DNA of 64,000 nucleotides from NCBI RefSeq assembly GCF_022539315.1, contig NC_066315.1, positions 16,095,649-16,159,648 on the forward strand, in the 5' to 3' direction. Under the pieces are notes generated by a model that had not been told where the DNA came from, ran no database searches, and worked only from the letters and a program-made list of their open reading frames with translations. Origin of the DNA: Serinus canaria. Lineage: Eukaryota; Chordata; Aves; Passeriformes; Fringillidae. This document shows, one piece after another, positions 55,048-64,000 of this stretch (position 1 is the first letter of the stretch; every line of letters starts with the position of its first letter). The position numbers and the translations under genes are program-made.

Positions 55048-55344
55048 GTGTCTCGAATCCTGTTTGTGTTAACAACTCTTGTATTACAGAGGTAACAGAG
55101 AAGGGGTTTTAGATATTTTACTAGACACAACAGCAGCCGTGGAAAATATAAAATGTGAACAAACTAATTTCTTTAGTTTAAGACAGTTTTGTTTATTTGC
55201 CAATGTGAAAACAGCCTTACAATGGAATGTGTTGTAGACCTTTTATTAGAAAGAAGCAAAGGGTAGGAGCTAATTGAAGTGTTCAAGTACTTTATTGTCA
55301 CAAGGAGAATAAAGTAAAACTCCTCAGCAGTGAAAGATGCTAAA

Positions 55345-55475
55345 ACACGAGGCAATGGTCACAAGGCGCAGCCCTGGGAGGTTTAGACTAAGAATTAACA
55401 GTAGTCCATTAGTTGGGAAGTCCAGCACTGGAGCAGACTAACTGGATATATGGAATCTCCAATATGTCTAGGGTT
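55345..55475 (+). mobile_element. CR1 3' untranslated fragment, sense
   Basis: The words ACGAGGCAATGGTCACAAGG, GGGAGGTTTAGACTAAGAAT and GTCCAGCACTGGAGCAGACT follow the order of the CR1 3' region just after ORF2 (the GGAGGTTTAGATTGGATATT and GCACTGGAACAGG words). The fragment is short and diverged, lies just after the LTR, and has lost its terminal repeat. Confidence 0.65.
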
Positions 55476-58400
55476 TTAGTTTATCTATGTAGGAAAACTG
55501 TGTTTGTGATCTTTCCAGATCCTGAGCCTATCTTGATGTTTTATTTTTGTTAGAGAAGAACTTATGGTGAGTCCTGTTACTTGTTCTCCAAGAAGAATTC
55601 AAAGAATAGAGTACAGTGTCCTCTTCCTGTTTCATAATGCACTGTCAATCCATTTTAACATGATTCATGTTCACATCAAACATTAATTTCTTTGTGTCAG
55701 GTTTATAGTGACTTATTATGATACCATCACCACAATACATAACAAACCTATTATTTTTGTCTTTGTCTTCTCTAGATTTTTTTCCCTTATGGGTCTTACT
55801 GAAATACAGCATGGCAGAATAACTGAAGACAGGCTTATACTATGTATATTAGATCTTCTGTGTTTATGCTTCCCAAAGTTATTTTACTAAAGAAAGATAC
55901 ACCATGATCTATGTTTACCAAACTAATTATCATTTCATTTACTATTTATTTCCATGTATTTTAATGGCTTTTCCTTCAGAGCTTGCTCTGAAGTCTTGGA
56001 TATTCTTAGTAGAGATCAAAGAGTCGCTTGTTCTGTTAATCGATTCATTCTCCAGTCACAAAGTCTGACTTCCTCTTGCAACATTATATCAGGATTCTAC
56101 TTTTAGAATAAACTGAGCTTGAGATTGGAGGTACTATACAATATTTTTACTGGGATAGAGATTGTCTCATTTCTTGACTTGAAGATACTGAGCTCTTTGA
56201 GCTTTTCTGTGACTCCAGACACAGGCTCATATTCTATTTGTACCCAAGCAGTAGAGATTGTTTTCCTGCAAAGCCACAAGCTTTACATCAGTTGCAAACC
56301 CGGGACATTCTGAATTGTAATCCCTTTGGATTATTTTCAGCAGTGCTCAATGTGAAGCTATTAGGCACTCTGTTAACTTCTTTGGAATCTACCTAGTGAC
56401 CATTTTTATATAAAACTACATCACGTTTCCTCTCGTGCTCCTGTTCGTGCTTTTCTCTGAGTTAAGCACCTCACCAAAGTTCTTAGCTGGGGTTAATCAT
56501 ATATTGATGAAGCCTGAGTTCCCAGGAGTAATCATTTCAAGAGAGAGAAACACATGGTTTGTAGGAGGGCCTTCTGTTTGCCAGATTTCATCAATTTAGA
56601 AGTCAGTGCTGAACTTTCCCCCAGTTTTTTGAGAGAGGGGTTTTAAACTTTTTGTTAATCCTTCCACAGTATTGGGTTTGGGGTTTTTTTAGCGAATGCC
56701 ATTCCAGCAGCGTCTCCCTCAAGCAAGGTGAAATTGTGTTAGGATATTTTGTTTTAACAAAGGAATTTGGAGCATCTCTGAACCTTACATAAAGAGAAGT
56801 AGAAACATCTCTTTTCAGAGACAATCTGAAATTCACCTGTCTGTGACTGGGCTTTTTATCAGAGAGCTTGGAGAGTTTTTACTTATGCCTATTTCTCCAG
56901 GGCTTTTTCAGCCACAGCCCTGTTCCTAGTTAGCAGTCCTGATATCCAAGATGAGTAACCACACTACCAGGGGTTCAGTACCTCCTCCTACTGCCAGCTT
57001 CCAAACGTAATACTCCAGGTTTGTTACATCTGGTAGTCTGAATAGGATGCTTCTTCACATTAAGATGGTTGCTTCTTTGTCAGAAAAATTCATTTCACAT
57101 AGATCTGGTCATTTGATGACTTACCTTTGTGCCATGCCGTGTCTGTAGTCCGGAGAAAAAGAGGCAGCTCCAGAGAATGACCCATGCCATCCATCTGTTT
57201 AAGATTCTTGATTTAATGAAAGGATGATTCAGTCTCCAGAGCTGCAGAAGTAGCCTGGACACCTAAATTGAACTATGTACCTGATTCCCGTAGCTGAACT
57301 TGGCTGAAATGAATTTTGGTGATTTAAAGGAGTCATTTATGCATTCTGTCCATGCAGATGCAACAGCTTTCATCTACCTCTCACTCTTAGTCCCTGTAGC
57401 TCAGTTCACAATAGTGGATGAACCTAGCTGGTTTTTTTGGTGGGATTTTGGTGGGATTTCAATATAGGGTTAGCTTTAGTCTATATAGTCTACATATAAG
57501 TGTACATTAACTTTTAAATAACTCCTCACTGTAGGGGTAGGTAACTGATACTTGTATTTGCACCTTCAATAGAGAGTGAATTAAAATAAGGCTTATTGGA
57601 ATATTTATTTGCATTTATCATCTGCATGTGCTTTTGTTTAACAGAGAGGTATGCAACAATATTACTAATGTTTCAAATTCTCTTATTAGTAATTTATTTT
57701 ACAGGCTAGTTTTTCTTTCTTTAAAAAATAAAGACTTAAAATGTTTATATTCTGGAACCAGCAGATAAATGGATGAACTAATAAAGCTCACATCTGTGAA
57801 GCCCTGAGCAATACTTACCCATCAGTGATGCTACATTAAAATTTGGGGTGGGGAAGCAACTAAAAAGCAGTGGAAGAGCCTTACTGAAGGAGCTTATATT
57901 ATTTTTAGTGCTTTTCTATGGTATACCTTTAAGCATTTTCTCAGTCTGATCACCATATGGCTCCCAAACTCCTTATTTTTCCCTTTAGAAGTATTTTAAA
58001 CTGAGCTATGCTATTACATCTGTATATGTCTCATTTAGGGTAACTTACACTTTTGGCTTAAAACACTGAAAATATTTTCCAGCTCTCAAGGTCCAGTCTA
58101 ACCTTCTTCCATTTTTAAAGCCCTAAATGAGGAGCTGCACTGCACATGTAACTGAAAGTAGTGGAGCTGAACATCTTATAAGGCCAATTTCTTGCCAGAT
58201 TATATATACCTCATAGTTTAAGCAGGGTTGGCAGCAGTACAAGAGAAGCTGCTTTTTCAGAAAATCAGCTCTTCAGGTTTTCAAAAAGAAATCCACTTGT
58301 GTTTGATGATTTAAGCGTTCTAAATTGGGAGAAAAGTGGAATTTATAGAACCCCCTTTTTAAATTGTGTATTAAAGGTATGAATATGTAAACTCAAGTAG

Positions 58401-60149
58401 TGTTTTTCATGGACCTGCCCATGCACTTTGGGTTTGCCACAGAGGAGATACTGACAGTGAGCTAACTTGGGTTAAATAATTTTCCTATCATTTTGAACTT
58501 GTTTTTGTCATTTGTACAAAAATTCCACTTTACCTGTTATCTTTGTGGGGCCATCTTTCTGATCAGTTATTCTATGCCAGGAAAATTCATTTTCTGCCAG
58601 TAGAGATAATCACATAGAGCATGAAATGACTGTTCCACTTGGACAAGAGCCTTATTGTTACTTCCAGATGCTGTCTGGGTCAATAGTGTGGTCTTTGATT
58701 TCACACATGTTTTTTTCTAGCATCTGTCTAAAGAGCCCAGCAAAGTGAAGGACCACTTTTCAGACATCAGAGTGGGGCTGGGGGAGTGGGTGATCAGCAG
58801 GGGAGGCCTGCTAGTCCTTGCTTGCCTTTTGAATTTGGTGGCATTTCATGGTGTTTACTTCTAGGTAAAAGGCATACAGCCTTTCTGATGAAGGCTTTTT
58901 CCTTGATTAATTAGGAGAGCCTGTTTTGTATGGACAGTGTAGTGGAAATGTCTCATATTTAGATTTGCCTGCAGCATCTTAATGCTGCTGTTTTTGATGG
59001 ATTTATTCAGAAAAAAAACCCCAACAAAATCCTTTTTACTTTAATATAGGTAAAACATTCCAGGTATTATTATAAACTTCAAATTAGTAGCTGTTGCTGC
59101 AAGATCAGAACTTAATATTGAGATATAAGCTAGGGGGCTTTAGGCTGTTTAATATATTCTTAATGGTATGCAATATTTTTGCGCAGAAGTCAAATAATGA
59201 GTTTTTTTAGGTGAGATTAGCTGCAGCTAAATCTATATTTTTGAAACTCTGAGACTACTTTGAAACTGTAATGCAAACAAGTGCATGCTGATATAGTTGC
59301 ATAATAAGCAATGCATAAGAATAAGGCTGGCAAATTGCAGAATTAGTTTACTTATAGATAGAATTTCATACTAATAAATTTAGAATGTAAAATGAAATGT
59401 GCAAACAGTTCACAAAAAGCACATTAGTTTTGCTTTGGAGTGCTGGCTGCTGTTGAAGTTTCAGCCAAAGTGAATGGTGGCTGTTTTAATTTTTCTTGAT
59501 TTGCAATAAATGCAACGTGCATATAAAAATATAAATTAGTCTCCCATTTTTTGTCTTTGTGACTTGTGCTGTATTTCCATCTTAGGGGTAGAGGGAAGCA
59601 AGTTTATTTACAGTCAGTGAAATTGCTAACTGTAGGAAAATCCCAGCTCTGTTATTTGTACAATTTTCAGCTTTATGTTCATGAAACACTTAAAAATTGA
59701 AGTAGTGGTAAATATGATGTTCATGTTTAGAATAAACAGATATAGCAAGGTAGCTATAAAAGCTATTAAATGATTCAAGGAACTTCCTTAAAGAATACTT
59801 ATGTACCTTACTCCAAGCACAGAACTTCTCTGATGGAAGGAAATTTTAGCCAGTGATGGCAGAATACACATAGCACTCAGAGGTGAAGTAATACTGTTCA
59901 TTCACTAATTGCAAATATGGAAATTTGCAGAAAGTTGACTTGCCTGACAGAGTCCTTAGTATCTCTGTTGATTAACAAAGTTAGAGCTATTGCAGGTAAC
60001 TAATTAGATTAATATGGGAAAGTAACCATGTGCAGTGACAGGGAATGCTTTTTTTTTCCTGTTGTTTTTTAAAAATACTGCATCAAGTAACACTATTGGG
60101 GGTGATTATGAAGTATGACTTACCTAGTTAAAATCCCCATTATAGTTCT

Positions 60150-60400
60150 GTCTCCCAGAACAGGGCCAGCATTTCCTCCCTGGCTCCCTCAGTTCTGCCT
60201 GAAAGGACTGGCACTACAGCTGAGGCAGCAGCTCTGCAGCTCTGTGTCCCTTCTCACTTGGCACTGCTGCTGCCTGCTCCTTCCCTATCACTTTGTGCCT
60301 CTTTGCAGTGCACCCTTGCAGTTCTTATTACAAAGGCATTTTTCTCATCCAGACAGCTGTTCACTGGAAGTTTAACTACACTATGTCGTTTCACCTCTGT
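60150..60400. other. Pyrimidine-rich, GC-richer block, not identified
   Basis: About 250 bp rich in CT and CTG/CAG words, with an 86-codon open frame on the + strand that shows no family resemblance. No LTR ends, no CR1 words, no splice-site pair in a useful phase. It is listed so that the stretch is not passed over. Confidence 0.25.
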
Positions 60401-61020
60401 GCCCTGTGCTGTGTGTAATGTATGAAAACAGCCATGACTAACTCAGGAAATGTTCCCTTCCTCTGCATTTCTGTCCTGTGAGTGTTCGAGGTGAGCCCCA
60501 ACATTCAGGGCACTTCTCAAATGTGTGTTTGTTCATTGATAACACTGAAAGGAAAAGGGTACACAGTGTGTTCTGAGCATAAAGTGCAACAATTGTAAAC
60601 AGTGATATACCTTCTGTACCTGTAGTATGTAGTATGGCCTATTTTAATGTAAGAACAAGAATTTATCAATTTGAAGCAGTAGCTTAGTTCAGTTTAAGTA
60701 GCAGTCTCAAGTAAGCTCTGTTGCAGTTCCCATTAAATTGAAAAGCAAACTTTTTCCATCATTGTTCCTTTTCTCTTTAAACCTGTGTATTCACAGAATG
60801 CAGGAGTTACTTCTGATTGAAAAAGAAGACACATTTTAAGAGGACAGAAATAGGGCAACATATTTTGTATATTCATTTCATAAACAAGTATCATTTCTGG
60901 CTTAATCACATATTAATACATCAGCTTTTTGCAGTTTTATGTAGCAAATGTTTTTTAGTGTAGTATTATGTACTCTATGGTGTAGTATGTTAAAATTATG
61001 CTGAGATAAACCAGATAACT

Positions 61021-61055
61021 TTCTTTTTTCTTTCTTTTTTCTTTCTTTTTTTTTT
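61021..61055. repeat. (TTTTTC)n pyrimidine tract before exon
   Basis: A T/C-only tract of imperfect TTTCTTTTTT units, about 35 bp, directly before the AG of the next exon. It doubles as the polypyrimidine tract of that splice acceptor. Its simple-repeat nature makes length change between individuals likely. Confidence 0.8.
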
Positions 61056-61062
61056 ACCCAAG

Positions 61063-61144
61063 GGAGCTACTATTAAAAGGGATGAACATACTGGTGCAAT
61101 TGTGGTGGCCAGGATAATGCGTGGAGGAGCTGCAGATAGAAGTG
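61063..61144 (+). CDS. MPP7: MPP7 coding exon: PDZ domain core
   Basis: An 82-nt exon, 27 codons plus one base, reading [19 protein letters not shown] and then RGGAADRS. It holds the second half of the PDZ carboxylate-binding loop (Gly-Ala after Pro-Leu of the previous exon), the second and third strands and the GGAADRSG turn typical of MPP-family PDZ domains. The PDZ of MPP proteins binds C-terminal tails of membrane partners. The acceptor is AG at 61061-61062 behind a long pyrimidine tract and the donor GTAAGG starts at 61145. Entry phase 0, exit phase 1, so skipping it alone would shift the frame. Differences from human as recalled are conservative (KRDEH for KKDEQ, V for I). Confidence 0.97.
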
Positions 61145-61413
61145 GTAAGGTGTTGCTGTTTGGCATTAACCACTCAAAAGCTCAGAACAAGATGAGATTA
61201 AATGGCATATTTTGTATAAATTAAATACATCACTATCACAAACAGAAGTATTTGGGCTCTGAACAATTTTCCAAAGTGATATTTCAATACTGCTGAACGT
61301 ATGCTGGTTTTTTTCCCCAGTTCAGTTGCAGCAAGGTCTCTTTGAGTTAGTACATACAGAGGGGTTTAGATATATACCATGACTTGTTTCCAATTGATGG
61401 CATCTGTTTATAA

Positions 61414-61510
61414 ATCATAGAATATGCTGAGTTGGAAGGGACCCATCAAGATCATCAAGTCCTATGTGTGTCTCTGTGTCAGACACCCCAAGAATCATTC
61501 CATGATGACA
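61414..61510 (-). mobile_element. CR1 3' terminal fragment, antisense
   Basis: ATCATAGAATATGCTGAGTT, GGAAGGGACCCATCAAGATC and ATCAAGTCC are the antisense of a CR1 3' end with part of its terminal repeat. CACCCCAAGAATCATTCCATG further on belongs to the subfamily also seen at 41346. Only about 100 bp long: a strongly 5'-truncated insertion. Confidence 0.85.
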
Positions 61511-61734
61511 AATGCCAACCTGCAGATGGAGTAACTTGGCGTGCTAACATTATTTTATATTAGGACATCCATTTGGAATTTCAGCTAATAGTTCTCAAAA
61601 TTACAGCACATCCTTGTTTAGTTTGGCATGCTCAGTATCTGCAAAAACTTAAGCAAGAAGTCCTGAATCATGCATTAAGGTGCCTATTTTCACTGAAGGA
61701 AATCTAGGACAGATGTGTTTCACCCTTAGATGCA

Positions 61735-61794
61735 GTAAATGGAGTAAATGGAGTAAATCTAGAGATAGATGGAGTAAATCTGGAGATAGATAGT

Positions 61795-61866
<72 letters not shown>

Positions 61867-61910
61867 AAGCTTAGATAGATAGCTTAGATAGATACGTAGA
61901 TAGCTTAGCA
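61735..61910. repeat. (GATA)n microsatellite with imperfect borders
   Basis: A pure GATA run at 61797-61866 (70 bp, about 17 units) is flanked on the left by GGAGTAAAT-type 9-bp repeats mixed with GAGATAGAT. On the right it is flanked by TTAGATAGATAGC-type interrupted units. It lies about 400 bp before the next MPP7 exon. The run of Ile-Tyr-Leu-Ser read on the minus strand is only a translation of the repeat. Confidence 0.95.
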
Positions 61911-62309
61911 AATATTTGTGCCACGAATTAGCATTCCCAGACTTCATGCTCTTTGCACTACTTGTACCTCTGTAGCAGTAAGAAAGTATAGAGTAGAAAA
62001 AGAGTAGAAAAAGAATTGGCATGGATATTTTTCAAACATCTGCGTGAAAGTCTGGAAAAGTTGTAGAGAAGGTGGTACTAATTGTTAGGAGGAAGACAGG
62101 GAGGTGAAGTAACCAACCACCTTACCAAATCTGTCTGAGAGGACAGTAGCTGTTATGTTCACCATATATTCCTGTTTTTATCTTAGAGCTAAAGTGTATG
62201 AAAATTGGAGCTTAACGTATATGGAAAGGGGAGAAACAAGCTGAATATTAATGGCAGTTTTTGTGTAATACGTAGCTACAGTTTCACAACTTCTCTTTTT
62301 CTTCTGTAG

Positions 62310-62395
62310 GGCTTATTCATGTTGGTGATGAACTGAGGGAAGTCAATGGAATTCCCGTAGATGATAAAAAGCCTGAAGAAATAATACATATTTTG
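62310..62395 (+). CDS. MPP7: MPP7 coding exon: PDZ domain, later part
   Basis: An 86-nt exon. Its first two bases (GG) complete the Gly codon begun in the previous exon; 28 codons follow, starting [18 protein letters not shown] and ending [10 protein letters not shown]. The segment [14 protein letters not shown] is the classic PDZ signature (LxxGDxLxxVNG), giving the strand before the second helix. PEEIIHIL is that second helix, which lines the peptide groove. By human numbering it covers about residues 178-205. The acceptor is CTTCTGTAG ending at 62309 and the donor GTAAAT starts at 62396. Entry phase 1, exit phase 0. The last PDZ strand (AQSQG... in human) must be in the next exon, outside this window. 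Confidence 0.97.
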
Positions 62396-64000
62396 GTAAA
62401 TAAGAAACATTTTAAAATTCATTTAGGAGAGTTAAGAAAAAGTAATGAGACTTATGATTTCTACTGTATTTCTTAGAAAAAAATCTATTCCACTATAATG
62501 GCTTTTTTTCCAGTGCCATCATTTAAAAGCCTGTCATTTCTCATAGAGTAATTTTCCATGCATTACATATATATGCAATTATAGATTACTTGTGAAGAGT
62601 TAAAGACAGTAATATTGCCATAAATATGTTGCAGAATGTTGCAGACTTCATTTCATAATCTACCGTTTTTAAGGCCCACCATGATCGGTTGAATTCAAAC
62701 TATTTTAAATGTATTCATTAATAACTCATGAATAACTCATTGTCACTCCATGTGACAATTAATTAATAATACAGGTACTAGATAGATTGTAGAACTGATA
62801 TTTGAAGATTTTATATTACATTGATTTACAGTATATAGCCATATATATTATTCTGTCTACACTCTTGTAAAATCCACAGTCTCTAAAGCCAGCCTGATTT
62901 CTCATTATTGAAACACTATTGCAAATTAAGTATTTTAGACTTTTTCAGAAATATTTAATATTTTTACATCAAAGAAATTGATGAGGGTCATGATAGCTCC
63001 ATTGTTCTTGCTGTAGGGTTTTCCATCCACATAAATACCTTGCTGTCCTGCTGAATTGAGCAGCTGTCTCACAGTTTTGGTTCAGGAACCAAGATCATTC
63101 AAATGCTAGCCTGCTGATATTCATTCTTGCTTTATGGTTTCACGTTCCCTACACAATCATAGTTTCCTTCAAAAATTAATAATTTGAAATGTCTAGAAAC
63201 AAAATACCACTAGAAAAGGTGTGAACAATTTCCCCATTAACCTTTTTGAGGTACCATAGAAATATCAAAAGATAGTTAGAGCTTGTTTCAAAAGTAACAA
63301 AATTATTGTTTCCAGTCCTACAGCGGGTGAAATGAGACCTTGGCTGCTGCCTGTCATGCAGTGAGCCTTGGATCGCAGACATGCGGCGGAAGAATGTCTC
63401 GCTTGGTAGTGGACAGGCCTGTTTCCATTTTGCTGAAATCGTTGGCTGGCTGTTGCACTCGGCTCGTTTTATGAAACTTGTCGGCTGCATGCAATAGTAG
63501 CAGAGCCTCCAACTGATTAGCACTTCCTTCAATAGCAAAATGTCACTGAGGCAGTGGGAATATACTGTGGTTAATAAGTAAAATGCAGCCAGACACACTT
63601 TAAGTGGGATATAGGGAAAGATGAATGGATGAGGTGGTTGCTGATGGCTAACTTGTTTTAAGATTTATAGCATGGGGCTTTTTTTCCATTTAGTACACGT
63701 CTATTCAAATATGTTTTGCTTTTCTAGTTTCTTAAAGTTGCCAAGTGAATAAATCCCACCCCTAATAGCTCTATATAATAAATATGGCACAAGGCTGTTC
63801 AAATGTTCAAATTTTTCTACAATTTTTTTTTTTGAAAAATGAAATGTTAGTTTGATTTTTCCAGGGATGTCCAAACTGTGCCAGGAGTCCAGCAGTTGCT
63901 TCTAATATGCATACATTTAAGCTGTAGCATTTTCTCCTGCCTTCAGTACAGAAATGGGACCTCTGAACCATGCAGGTCACAGTTTTTAACAGTCCATCTG
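62396..64000 (+). other. MPP7: MPP7 intron, partial, runs off the right end
   Basis: Begins GTAAAT. AT-rich apart from the CpG-retaining block at about 63320-63590. I looked for the next coding exon (finishing the PDZ domain) and did not find it, so the intron continues past the window. Confidence 0.88.
63320..63590. promoter_or_regulatory. Candidate conserved regulatory element (CpG-retaining block)
   Basis: In about 160 bp (63324-63482) there are nine CpG dinucleotides (for example in ACAGCGGG, GATCGCAG, ATGCGGCGG, TCTCGCTT, AATCGTTGG, CTCGGCTCG and TTGTCGGC). The surrounding intron has hundreds of bases with none. The block is complex, single-copy-looking sequence without CR1 words or LTR ends. 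CpG loss is the default in unselected vertebrate introns, so local retention suggests constraint, recent arrival or lack of methylation. An open frame of 140 codons on the minus strand covers 63176-63598 but has no family resemblance. I infer an enhancer-type conserved element as the likeliest reading; an alternative exon or a young insertion is also possible. Confidence 0.4.

Larger units (their letters stand above)
61145..62309 (+). other. MPP7: MPP7 intron, about 1.2 kb, phase 1
   Basis: Begins GTAAGG and ends TTCTTCTGTAG. It contains a short antisense CR1 at 61414-61510 and a (GATA)n microsatellite at 61735-61910, leaving little unassigned sequence. Confidence 0.92.

Noticed and set aside
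61759..62022. 87-codon frame with Ile-Tyr-Leu-Ser repeats on the minus strand
   Set aside because: It is the translation of a (GATA)n microsatellite.
63176..63598. 140-codon open frame on the minus strand over the CpG-retaining block
   Set aside because: No domain, no recognisable family, no signal peptide or repeat pattern. The nucleotide-level signal is better explained by a non-coding element, though a translated product cannot be fully excluded.

Overview
The window looks like AT-rich intronic DNA from a bird genome. It holds the 5' coding half of a single protein-coding gene on the + strand, MPP7 (MAGUK p55 subfamily member 7). Several copies of the avian CR1 non-LTR retrotransposon and three LTRs of avian endogenous retrovirus type point to a bird. 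The LTR types at 16.7-17.7 kb and 54.5-55.0 kb are ones I remember as abundant in Neoaves, especially songbirds, so a passerine is my best guess, made from memory and not tested.

Layout: 1-7512 is upstream intron of MPP7 with an antisense CR1 at its left edge. Six coding exons follow at 7513-7631, 34783-34860, 38236-38316, 52817-52948, 61063-61144 and 62310-62395. All have AG/GT borders and join in frame to 192 complete codons, starting with the last two bases of a split Gly codon. They encode the paired L27 domains and the first three quarters of the PDZ domain. The start-codon exon lies to the left of the window. The rest of PDZ, SH3, Hook and guanylate-kinase-like regions lie to the right. 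Introns in order are about 27.2, 3.4, 14.5, 8.1 and 1.2 kb, and a last intron runs off the right end.

Intron content: the 27-kb intron carries two LTRs, both antisense to MPP7 (12.0-12.5 and 16.7-17.7 kb, the second with a perfect 5-bp target-site duplication). It also holds a 1.5-kb sense CR1 with an internal deletion that removes the reverse-transcriptase active-site box. The 14.5-kb intron has two antisense CR1 tails, and the 8.1-kb intron has a decayed antisense LTR and a CR1 scrap. The 1.2-kb intron has a CR1 scrap and a (GATA)n microsatellite. The last intron has an unusual CpG-retaining block at 63.3-63.5 kb that is a candidate conserved regulatory element.

I saw no operon, CRISPR array, rRNA or tRNA gene, and no second protein-coding gene. 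The many short open frames between exons lack family resemblance, or lie inside repeats, and were not called. I found no evidence of a new biological system here. The points most worth checking are the CpG-retaining block, the solo LTR with its target-site duplication, the uniform antisense orientation of the LTRs, two CTCF-like motifs and a possible unannotated exon near 4.8 kb.
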